NCBI GenBank assembly: GCA_035354435.1
Contig: DAOQAY010000175.1
Coordinates: forward strand, 1-5,208
DNA length: 5,208 nucleotides
Direction: 5' to 3'
Source: JAKLDO01 sp035354435
GTDB taxonomy: Bacteria > UBP6 > UBA1177
Part shown: one piece after another, positions 1-5,208 of the stretch
Layout: each line of letters starts with the position of its first letter
Numbering within the stretch: position 1 is the first letter of the stretch
Notes under the pieces: generated by a model
Told to the model about the DNA's origin: nothing
The model's input: only the letters and a program-made list of their open reading frames with translations
The model's database searches: none
Translations under genes and position numbers: made by a program

Positions 1-116
1 GCCCCAATATCTTTGCAGGCGGCGTTAATTTCCATTCACAGAAAGAATGGGTCGCGCTTGAAAACATCGGACTTGCCGCCGCAGTCGCAGTAAAGATCAT
101 CGAGAATGTGAAATAG
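1..116 (+). CDS. pepT: Peptidase T-like tripeptide aminopeptidase, C-terminal end (partial)
   Basis: This is the last 37 codons of a gene entering from the left edge; the reading frame starts at base 3 and ends with TAG at 114-116. The peptide begins PNIFAGGVNFHSQKEWV and ends in AVKIIENVK. The pattern P-N-(I/L)-F-x-G-G-x-N-F-H followed by an E-W/F and a closing amphipathic helix is the C-terminus of M20-family peptidase T, a cytoplasmic di-zinc enzyme that removes the N-terminal residue from tripeptides. From knowledge of the family, the His of the N-F-H motif is the C-terminal zinc ligand. The other ligands and the dimerisation domain lie outside the window. A related M20 peptidase such as a PepT-like or PepD-like protein is possible, but the GG-x-N-F-H signature favours PepT. 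It converges on the DUF2164 gene with only 7 nt between the stop codons, and I see no hairpin terminator there. Confidence 0.82.
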   Translation, partial: PNIFAGGVNFHSQKEWVALENIGLAAAVAVKIIENVK

Positions 117-123
117 TTTAGAC

Positions 124-360
124 CTACTCCTTTTCCAGAAGCATGAAATCAACATCAAGGTCGCTGAGTTTAGCCGTGAACCACGCCTTTGCATCATTAA
201 GACCTTCGTTGTAGATCATTGGAGCAATATCTTTGAGAATAAAATCAAGCAGAAGCTCAGCCGCAAGATTGGTCAGTTCCTCTTCCCGCTCCTTTGAATA
301 GTAGTATTTTATATCCCGGATCGCCTTTTCTCTCTGCTCTTTTGTGAGTTTGACTGACAT
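124..360 (-). CDS. DUF2164 family small protein (78 aa)
   Basis: A 78-residue cytoplasmic protein with no signal peptide or membrane span. It matches what I know of the DUF2164 family: a charged N-terminal helix (KLTKEQREKAIRDIKYYY), then the core L-L-L-D-F (residues 36-40), P-M-I-Y-N (47-51) and D-A-x-A-W (56-60), and an acidic C-terminus. Length is normal for the family, whose function is unknown. The start is set at 358-360 because AAGGAGT lies 5 nt upstream. An in-frame ATG at 412-414 would add 18 residues, but these do not resemble the family N-terminus and the ribosome site would then lie inside the gene. The gene follows the initiator tRNA on the same strand, 91 nt downstream, with no convincing hairpin between them, so read-through from the tRNA promoter is possible. 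It ends 7 nt from the convergent peptidase stop. Confidence 0.85.
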   Translation of the reverse strand: MSVKLTKEQREKAIRDIKYYYSKEREEELTNLAAELLLDFILKDIAPMIYNEGLNDAKAWFTAKLSDLDVDFMLLEKE

Positions 361-365
361 GAATG

Positions 366-372
366 ACTCCTT
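366..372 (-). promoter_or_regulatory. Ribosome binding site of the DUF2164 gene
   Basis: On the - strand the sequence is AAGGAGT, 5 nt before the ATG at 358-360. It decides the start codon in favour of the shorter 78-residue product. Confidence 0.85.
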
Positions 373-443
373 ATCAAAACTATTTTTACGGATTTTTATC
401 TGAACTTGAGACATTAAGCAATTTATATTGAAAAAATCGAAGC

Positions 444-451
444 AAAAAAAA
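444..451 (-). other. Eight-T run directly after the tRNA CCA end
   Basis: The - strand shows eight T residues immediately after the encoded CCA, then GCTTCGA and six more T residues (432-437). No stem of useful length precedes the run apart from the tRNA arms themselves. It may act as a weak U-tract stop or as an entry point for 3' trimming of the precursor; neither can be settled from sequence. Confidence 0.35.
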
Positions 452-527
<76 letters not shown>

Positions 528-545
528 ACCTCATTTGCACGGGAT

Positions 546-573
546 ATACTAATTACGATAATCCGGTTGTCAA
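546..573 (-). promoter_or_regulatory. Sigma70-type promoter of the initiator tRNA
   Basis: Reading the - strand, a perfect TTGACA -35 box (568-573) is followed by a 16-nt spacer and TAGTAT (546-551), four of six matches to the -10 consensus. The bases after the -10 are ATCCCGTGC, a G/C-rich discriminator of the kind found at stable-RNA promoters under growth-rate or stringent control. Transcription would begin near 539, about 12 nt before the mature 5' end. The -35 box lies only 8 nt after the stop codon of the large surface gene. Confidence 0.72.
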
Positions 574-575
574 CC
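565..575. repeat. 11-bp dyad GGTTGTCAACC over the -35 box
   Basis: GGTTG and CAACC are perfect inverted arms of 5 bp around a single central base. The dyad covers the whole TTGACA box of the tRNA promoter. The one-base loop makes it a poor RNA hairpin. It could be a small operator half-site pair or simple chance around a consensus -35. Confidence 0.35.
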
Positions 576-581
576 TTTATT

Positions 582-3500
582 TTAATTAAATAGCTTTTTC
601 CTGAATATACAAAGCAGTCCTGCAAGTGCGGCAAAAACATAAAGCATTGAATCTGCTGATGATCCGTCAATAACTGTTGCCGAACATCCTTCTTCGTCCT
701 CTTCAACCGTTGCTCCACAGGTAATATCGCCTTCTTCACACTTGTTCCAGAACTCTTTTGACTTCAGTGGAAGACCCATTACATCGACTTCTTTGTCAAG
801 ATATACCTTTCCGCCCAGTATTTCGATCTGTGCCATTTCATCAGTCGGAATTGAGAAATCACACACAATAAGAAGATGTTTTTCCTCATTTTCATTGTAA
901 GTTACCGGCTGGCTCAGCACAACTTCGAGATTAGTAATCGGTGAAGATGCTGTTGCACTGCCCACCATTATGTCGCCTGTTGAACTTCCATCCTTGTTCT
1001 CATCCAGATATATCCTTACAGTTTTTATCCCTTCGCCGAACGCTACAGACTTGGTTGCTGTTTTTATCCTTATTTTCTCAAGCGTGTTAGAATGTTTTAC
1101 CGCTTTTGTTCTGATTTGCATAACCGCAACAGCCTTGTTAATGTCAGCTGGGGCCGGAACAGCCGGATCAATTGCCCCTTTTGTAAAAATAAATACTTCC
1201 TTTGTCGGCTCGAACTTATATTCAGCAAATTTCATCGGAGTCGGTGACATTACAGCGTTGGCATTGCCGGCATCTTTTACACTGAATGCTTCGACAACAT
1301 CTATAAACATATTAAAAACAGCATTTACAGGAACATCATTGGGGGTGGAGTATGTAGCATCAGCAATAATCAGAAAATGGTGAAGCACTCCTGATTTATA
1401 TATCGTAGAGCCTTTTTTGAGTGCAAAAGAAATATAATTTGACTCTACACTGTTAGCTTCAGCAACAACAGGCTCTCCTTCTGAAACTGCACCGTCACCG
1501 TTTGCATCGTAAACAAGTTTCAGTTTTGAAAAAAGAACTTCAGGCTCTTTTTCAACAGCCGTTTTTACAGACTCAAAATAGTAAAACTTATCAGAAGACC
1601 CTGTTGAATCTATCATACTGAACTGTCCCATTACAACTCCGGTTGACGGAGCAGGAATAATTATTGCAGATGAATTTATTGGCGAATTTTTACCTACTGC
1701 AAATGTAATAGTGGCATCTTTTGTAAATTTGTCTGCATCAAAAACACACTCTCCGTCTTTGTTGCAAACTTCACCATCACCGCAATCATCATCCTTTTTA
1801 CAAACGACGCTTACAACACCGCCACATTCTGTAAGGTCAGGATTTTCACATTCAGCAGCAGAAGGACACGAACCGGAAACCAGTCTCAAAGGAATAGATG
1901 TGTTGGTTTTATATACTTTTCCGCTGTCATCATTTATAAGTGCTGTGTTTTCAATTACTTCATGCTTTTGAAGACTTAGACTCGGAAGAACTTTGAACCT
2001 GACCATTATTGTCTCAGGACATTCCATAGTCAGCGGATCGCAATAACCGAGGATATCGGCAATTGGATATGGATCTACAAGCGGAAAGCCGCCGTTCTTA
2101 TCTTCTATCTTCTTCCATTCTTTGCATACATTAGCCTCTTTCCATTCGGTGCACATCTCTGTGGTACCGGAAACATAGCTGACCTTGTTTGTCAGTTTAT
2201 CCTGAAGAGTTACATTTGTTGAAAGATCATCGCCCCAGTTCTGTATTTTTACATAATAATAGAACGGACCTGTGAAACATACTTTATCAGCTTCAGGAGC
2301 ACATGAACAATAACCTTTTTCCCTTCCGGAAGGAGTATTGACATTTGGAGGAATGTCAAATCTCGGAGCTTTGGTATCAACCGACAGAACCATATAGTTC
2401 GTGTAGACAACATCACCATTGGCTCCAATTTTGAAGAACATTGCGGTGTCACCTTTTTTAAATTGCTCATCAAACTGACTGTCAGTTGCTGCATCCATCA
2501 GGAATGTGTCAACATCCATAGTATATTCGAGCAAAGCAGGATCAGGACTGTTGGGATTCCCGCCGATACATGTCGGGAATGTATCATCCCACCCGTAAAC
2601 ACTTGAAATTGAATTGTATGTCTCAGAATAATTAAAAGGACTCGGAGGATCTTGAGTATCCTCAAATTTTGCCGGATTACATTCATTTTGAAGTATTACA
2701 AGACTATCTGGAGGAGTTGTTGCCCCTGTAACCTGTAATCCTTCCGGTGGACAGGCACTCATTCCTAATGAACCGCATCCGGTAGACATAGCTATTCCAG
2801 GATCACCTTCGTTAACAGCAAAAGACATTTTAACCATAGGTTTATCGGGAAATTCAAAACCGGCAACAGTAAGATCAACCTGTTGAGTAAAGTACTTACT
2901 AAAACCATTATAAATATAAACCATTTTCGGTTCGACCTGAATCGAACGGTAAACCATAATCAATGACCAGCCACAAACAACAGTCGAACTGTAAATACCA
3001 CCACTGGCAACCTGAGAAATGTACTGTGAATTGTTAGTACATGATACACCGCTTACTGTATAGTCACCGAGAAGTGATATTCCGTCTGAACCGTACCCGG
3101 CTTCAAGACCCATTGAGTGAATCATTTCGAAAAAGTCTGTTACATCCACTCTGTAGGTGTAATATCCACCTACGGTCTGACCGGAACTCTCAATTGCCAT
3201 TCCTTCAAAAGTAAAATCCTGCTGTCCTGGATTTGCATCAGTTCCAGGAACTCCTACTCTCGGAGCAACAATCTCTTTAGAATAGGTAACTGCGCCGTCA
3301 GTAGAAGTAAATGTAAGTGTAGCTGTATTGTCTGTCGGCATATTCACCGCGTTTGGATCAATCGTCGTGCTCCACACCAAGTAAGCACCTTCAACATAGG
3401 CATCTGGCGGAACATGCTTTGATTCAAGCTTGAAAGTGCTTTGCGGAAGACAAGTATCAGATTCCGGATTATTAGGCATGTCACATCCCACTTGCTGACT

Positions 3501-3704
3501 TGAGTTATTATAATCACACTGAGTTCTTGTATTGTTCGCCATCAGTGATTTGAACATAACAAAATAATCAAAACTTCCGGCTTCCCATTGAAGTTTTTTT
3601 CCGTCAAGTTCAGCAACATCAGGTCCGATATTTGTTCCAGTGTATGCCGCAAGCACTAGTGGAACTGACAAAAGCATAATAAAAACAACCAGTAACCGTC
3701 TCAT
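582..3704 (-). CDS. Secreted cysteine-rich surface protein with DUF11-like domain, calcium-type loops and C-terminal anchor
   Basis: A 1040-residue exported protein of unknown function. Residues 1-19 are a signal peptide (MRR, then a long hydrophobic core, with V-L-A before the probable cut). Residues 20 to about 470 are beta-rich with paired cysteines and a G-W-S-L-I-M-V-Y segment at 245-252 like that seen before DUF11 repeats. Residues about 478-608 resemble a DUF11 domain (VKIQNWGDD, T-N-V-T-L-Q-D, VIENTALI). Seven cysteines at 613-653 form a compact knot-like segment. Two related modules follow, about 664-823 and 830-980, each with a calcium-type loop: D733-A-N-G-D-G to E744, an EF-hand-like 12-mer, and D901-E-N-K-D-G. 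The tail has G-C-S-A-T at 1006-1010, a hydrophobic span at about 1020-1034 and RKK. The protein has 28 cysteines. The start at 3702-3704 is chosen from GGAGGAG 6 nt upstream and the signal peptide at once; the GTG at 3759-3761 would sit almost at the predicted transcript start. The upstream neighbour is a paralog. Adhesin, matrix or S-layer-like roles are guesses. Confidence 0.9.
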   Translation of the reverse strand: MRRLLVVFIMLLSVPLVLAAYTGTNIGPDVAELDGKKLQWEAGSFDYFVMFKSLMANNTRTQCDYNNSSQQVGCDMPNNPESDTCLPQSTFKLESKHVPPDAYVEGAYLVWSTTIDPNAVNMPTDNTATLTFTSTDGAVTYSKEIVAPRVGVPGTDANPGQQDFTFEGMAIESSGQTVGGYYTYRVDVTDFFEMIHSMGLEAGYGSDGISLLGDYTVSGVSCTNNSQYISQVASGGIYSSTVVCGWSLIMVYRSIQVEPKMVYIYNGFSKYFTQQVDLTVAGFEFPDKPMVKMSFAVNEGDPGIAMSTGCGSLGMSACPPEGLQVTGATTPPDSLVILQNECNPAKFEDTQDPPSPFNYSETYNSISSVYGWDDTFPTCIGGNPNSPDPALLEYTMDVDTFLMDAATDSQFDEQFKKGDTAMFFKIGANGDVVYTNYMVLSVDTKAPRFDIPPNVNTPSGREKGYCSCAPEADKVCFTGPFYYYVKIQNWGDDLSTNVTLQDKLTNKVSYVSGTTEMCTEWKEANVCKEWKKIEDKNGGFPLVDPYPIADILGYCDPLTMECPETIMVRFKVLPSLSLQKHEVIENTALINDDSGKVYKTNTSIPLRLVSGSCPSAAECENPDLTECGGVVSVVCKKDDDCGDGEVCNKDGECVFDADKFTKDATITFAVGKNSPINSSAIIIPAPSTGVVMGQFSMIDSTGSSDKFYYFESVKTAVEKEPEVLFSKLKLVYDANGDGAVSEGEPVVAEANSVESNYISFALKKGSTIYKSGVLHHFLIIADATYSTPNDVPVNAVFNMFIDVVEAFSVKDAGNANAVMSPTPMKFAEYKFEPTKEVFIFTKGAIDPAVPAPADINKAVAVMQIRTKAVKHSNTLEKIRIKTATKSVAFGEGIKTVRIYLDENKDGSSTGDIMVGSATASSPITNLEVVLSQPVTYNENEEKHLLIVCDFSIPTDEMAQIEILGGKVYLDKEVDVMGLPLKSKEFWNKCEEGDITCGATVEEDEEGCSATVIDGSSADSMLYVFAALAGLLCIFRKKLFN
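585..689 (-). other. C-terminal sorting/anchor tail of the 1040-aa protein
   Basis: This encodes residues 1006-1040: Gly-Cys-Ser-Ala-Thr, a short polar linker (VIDGSSADS), a hydrophobic span (MLYVFAALAGLLCIF) and a basic end (RKK). The order GC, transmembrane span, basic cluster is that of the myxobacterial GC_trans_RRR / MYXO-CTERM type of sorting signal, here with RKK rather than RRR. The assignment rests on pattern alone. Confidence 0.6.
972..1004 (-). other. Second calcium-type loop of the 1040-aa protein
   Basis: Residues 901-911 read DENKDGSSTGD. The acidic/Asn side chains at loop positions 1, 3 and 5 and Gly at 6 match a dockerin- or thrombospondin type 3-like calcium loop. It lacks the Glu at position 12, so it is weaker than the first loop. 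Confidence 0.5.
1473..1508 (-). other. First calcium-type loop (EF-hand-like) of the 1040-aa protein
   Basis: Residues 733-744 read DANGDGAVSEGE. Ligand positions 1, 3, 5, 9 and 12 are D, N, D, S and E, Gly is at 6 and a hydrophobic residue is at 8. This is a full match to the EF-hand/dockerin loop rule, in an extracytoplasmic beta module. Confidence 0.65.
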
Positions 3705-3706
3705 AA

Positions 3707-3715
3707 CTCTCCTCC
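3707..3715 (-). promoter_or_regulatory. Ribosome binding site of the 1040-aa surface protein gene
   Basis: On the - strand GGAGGAGAG precedes the ATG at 3702-3704, with GGAGG 6 nt from the start codon. It fixes the start directly at the signal peptide. Confidence 0.88.
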
Positions 3716-3770
3716 ATTGAAAATTGTATAATCGAACCATATTCTTAAGTATCAGAAGCACCGGAAAATT

Positions 3771-3798
3771 ATCATATACATTGAATTTCGAATGTCAA
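3771..3798 (-). promoter_or_regulatory. Sigma70-type promoter of the 1040-aa surface protein gene
   Basis: Reading the - strand, a perfect TTGACA (3793-3798) is followed by a 16-nt spacer and TATGAT (3771-3776), five of six matches to the -10 consensus. Transcription should begin near 3764, giving a leader of about 60 nt before the ATG at 3704. The promoter lies in the 136-nt gap after the upstream paralog, so this gene can be expressed separately. No operator is evident, and the rest of the gap (3799-3840) is A/T-rich without a clear terminator hairpin. Confidence 0.75.
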
Positions 3799-3840
3799 AA
3801 TGAATTTTACAGAGATTTATTAAGGTGAATATTTTTTAGA

Positions 3841-5208
3841 TTAACTGTTTCTTCTCTCTTTTCTTGTGAAGAAGAACAGTGCAGCTGCAAGTACGGATAT
3901 AAGCATTATAATACCTGCATATCCTTCATTTTCAGGTGCTGTTACAGAGCATGTGCATGAATCTGTAGAATCGCATTCCTCATACATCGGATCGCAAGTA
4001 TAGGAATACTCTTTTGAATTTACCGGCGTACCAAGAACCGTGGTTTCGCTCTCAGTGCTTACTGAAAAAACCTGTAACTGGAAATATTCACCGTCAGAAA
4101 GACTCAAGTCTGCACGAATGGTGAGATATTTTACAGTATCAGCTACAACAGGAATATCTAATTTAAAAAGATGGCTCTGAGTATTATCAGTTGAAGTGGC
4201 TGTAGCTATCTTTGTATCACCTTTTCCATCATTATTTGTATCTTCATAAATTGAAAGACTGCTTATACTTTGTCCGAAAGAAGCCATTGTGGATTTGGGT
4301 ATTTTTATCTTCAGGCTCTTTATCGAGTCGGCAGAACCTTTCGAAATGACTCTGAGCTGGAGAATATCATGAGTTCCGTTCATTTCGTTCTTTGCAGGAA
4401 CAGCCGGATCGTTCGGACCTTTTGTAACAATAAAAGCATCATCCGGTTCAAACTGGAATTTGCTGAAGCTGAGTGGAAGTCCGCTTGATTTCACTGTTCC
4501 ATCATCAGCAAGAGTTATGCCGAATTCTTCAATAGCCGGAGTGAAAGATGCATTTCTTGATATAGCCTCACCTTCCATATAACCAGCATCAGCAATAAAG
4601 ATCAGATTATTTACTTTATTGCCCCACAATCTGTTAGCAGGATCTGTAGATGAAAAATCAGCATATTCATTTTTAATATCCGATACTCCCAGCTGTGCTT
4701 CGCCAGTATCAGCAATGCCATTTCCATTGGTATCATTTACAAGTTTTATGTTGCTTATCGAAATATTAGGATCGTCAGCTTCAACTTTGAGCTTAACCTT
4801 TGAGAGGTTGAAATAACAGTCACTTCCCGATGCTGCGGCAATAGCTACCTGCCCTAGAACAAGATTTTCCTGAGGAGCAATAAAAATTACATCACTCAAA
4901 GGTGAGTTTTTACCGACAGAAATAGTCACATCACTGTCTTTACATCTCTTTATATCAGGATCAGGAATGCAAATATTATTTTTCAAATCACAGATATAAC
5001 CTGCACCATAACTCTCAAGACAGTTTTCATCTGTTTCACATTTTACAGCACCCTTGCCACCGCAATCATCAAGATTAATATCATCAAGATTTGAAACGCA
5101 CCCTGTTGTGGCAAGTTTAAGTTTTACAGGAAGTCCGAGATTTGTCTTGTATGTCGGGAAACCTGTAGTGTCAATACTTGCAACATTTTCAATTACAGCA
5201 TTTTTCTG
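3841..5208 (-). CDS. Secreted cysteine-rich surface protein, paralog of the downstream gene (5' end beyond window)
   Basis: The frame is open from the right edge (Gln codon at 5206-5208) to TAA at 3841-3843, giving 455 visible residues. There is no start in the window: the TTG at 4984-4986 encodes an internal leucine inside the cysteine-rich segment. Visible residues 1-36 match the end of the DUF11-like region of the downstream protein (NAVIEN, TYKTNLGLPVKL). Seven cysteines at 37-89 form the cysteine-rich segment. Two related modules follow at about 93-237 and 251-394. Their calcium-type loops are DTNGNGIADTGE (159-170) and DTNNDGKGD (323-331). The tail has C-T-C-S-V-T (418-423), a hydrophobic span (about 430-447) and TRKERR. 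There are 12 cysteines in the visible part. The missing N-terminus probably holds a signal peptide and a large beta-rich region as in the paralog; that is inference. It ends 136 nt before the downstream gene, on the same strand. Function unknown; a calcium-binding envelope protein is likely. Confidence 0.88.
   Translation of the reverse strand, partial: QKNAVIENVASIDTTGFPTYKTNLGLPVKLKLATTGCVSNLDDINLDDCGGKGAVKCETDENCLESYGAGYICDLKNNICIPDPDIKRCKDSDVTISVGKNSPLSDVIFIAPQENLVLGQVAIAAASGSDCYFNLSKVKLKVEADDPNISISNIKLVNDTNGNGIADTGEAQLGVSDIKNEYADFSSTDPANRLWGNKVNNLIFIADAGYMEGEAISRNASFTPAIEEFGITLADDGTVKSSGLPLSFSKFQFEPDDAFIVTKGPNDPAVPAKNEMNGTHDILQLRVISKGSADSIKSLKIKIPKSTMASFGQSISSLSIYEDTNNDGKGDTKIATATSTDNTQSHLFKLDIPVVADTVKYLTIRADLSLSDGEYFQLQVFSVSTESETTVLGTPVNSKEYSYTCDPMYEECDSTDSCTCSVTAPENEGYAGIIMLISVLAAALFFFTRKERRNS
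3844..3957 (-). other. C-terminal sorting/anchor tail of the partial paralog
   Basis: The last 38 residues hold Cys-Thr-Cys-Ser-Val-Thr, a polar linker (APENEG), a hydrophobic span (YAGIIMLISVLAAALFFF) and the basic end TRKERRNS. The C-S-x-T motif stands at the same place as C-S-A-T in the downstream paralog, although the linker and membrane residues have diverged. Confidence 0.6.
4216..4242 (-). other. Second calcium-type loop of the partial paralog
   Basis: Visible residues 323-331 read DTNNDGKGD: D, N, D at loop positions 1, 3 and 5, Gly at 6 and Asp at 9. It aligns with the loop at 972-1004. Confidence 0.55.
4699..4734 (-). other. First calcium-type loop of the partial paralog
   Basis: Visible residues 159-170 read DTNGNGIADTGE: D, N, N at positions 1, 3 and 5, Gly at 6, Asp at 9 and Glu at 12. 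This is a good EF-hand-like loop, and it aligns with the loop at 1473-1508. Confidence 0.62.

Larger units (their letters stand above)
585..1958 (-). repeat. Paralogous half 1: matches 3844-5196
   Basis: The encoded residues 583-1040 align in order with the visible part of the upstream gene. Shared landmarks are VIEN, YKTN, VGKNSP, the first D-x-N-G-(D/N)-G loop, IIADA versus IFIADAG, KF(Q/x)FEP, TKG-x-x-DPAVPA, the second D-x-N-x-D-G loop, NSKE/KSKE before a cysteine, and the C-S-x-T tail. Similarity is mostly at protein level; the longest nucleotide identity I noticed is 14 bp (1156-1169 against 4397-4410). Confidence 0.85.
3844..5196 (-). repeat. Paralogous half 2: matches 585-1958
   Basis: This is the counterpart of the repeat in the downstream gene, collinear from VIEN near the right edge to the C-terminal tail. 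It implies a tandem gene duplication followed by strong divergence. The cysteine-rich segment differs most in spacing and length. Confidence 0.85.

Noticed and set aside
361..414. 18-residue N-terminal extension of the DUF2164 protein from the ATG at 412-414
   Set aside because: A clear AAGGAGT site lies inside it, 5 nt before the ATG at 358-360, and the family-like sequence begins there.
395..421. Possible promoter of the DUF2164 gene (TTGCTT, 15-nt spacer, GATAAA)
   Set aside because: The -35 match is weak and the spacer too short to claim in A/T-rich sequence.
970..1383. 137-codon open frame on the + strand inside the surface gene
   Set aside because: It is antisense to a well-supported coding region, has no recognisable protein features or ribosome site, and is explained by the codon use of the opposite strand.
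1711..3422. Other open frames inside the surface gene: + strand 1711-1971 and 3117-3422, - strand 2249-2494 and 2498-2686
   Set aside because: They overlap the real gene in other frames and show low-complexity or shadow composition.
3705..3761. 19-residue extension of the surface protein from the GTG at 3759-3761
   Set aside because: It would precede a well-formed signal peptide and its ribosome site, and would start about 3 nt after the predicted transcript start.
3781..3840. Terminator hairpin after the upstream surface gene
   Set aside because: Trial pairing around the TTCGAA core and the A/T runs gives no stem beyond about 4 bp.
4270..4816. Two + strand open frames (4270-4488, 4619-4816) inside the partial paralog
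   Set aside because: They are antisense to conserved calcium-loop modules, with no independent support.

Overview
The window reads as a bacterial chromosome segment of fairly low G+C. It has sigma70-type promoters, strong Shine-Dalgarno sites and an initiator tRNA with an encoded CCA end. Large secreted, cysteine-rich proteins with calcium-loop repeats and a Cys/transmembrane/basic C-terminal tail suggest a Gram-negative organism of deltaproteobacterial or myxobacterial type. That assignment is inference from protein style, not from a marker gene.

Layout: at the left edge the last 37 codons of a peptidase T-like aminopeptidase run on the + strand (to 116). Everything else is on the - strand. 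In transcription order (right to left) it is: a large surface protein whose 5' end lies outside the window (5208 down to 3841); a 136-nt intergenic region with a clear promoter; a second, complete surface protein of 1040 residues (3704 to 582); the promoter and gene of initiator tRNA-fMet (527 to 452); and a small DUF2164 protein (360 to 124), which converges on the peptidase gene with a 7-nt gap.

The main content is the pair of surface proteins. They are collinear paralogs over about 455 residues. Each has a cysteine-rich segment, two related beta-type modules each carrying a D-x-N-x-(D/N)-G calcium-type loop, and a C-terminal tail with a C-S-x-T motif, a hydrophobic span and basic residues. 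The complete protein also has a signal peptide, a large unassigned N-terminal beta-rich region and a DUF11-like domain. They look like exported, disulfide-stabilised, calcium-binding cell-envelope proteins whose tails may be read by a sorting protease. No enzyme or phenotype can be assigned from the sequence.

Two start choices needed correction. The right-hand surface gene has no start in the window: the TTG at 4984-4986 is an internal leucine codon and the frame stays open to the edge. The complete surface protein starts at 3704 behind a GGAGGAG site, not at the upstream GTG. The peptidase, tRNA and DUF2164 genes are housekeeping context with no evident link to the surface proteins.
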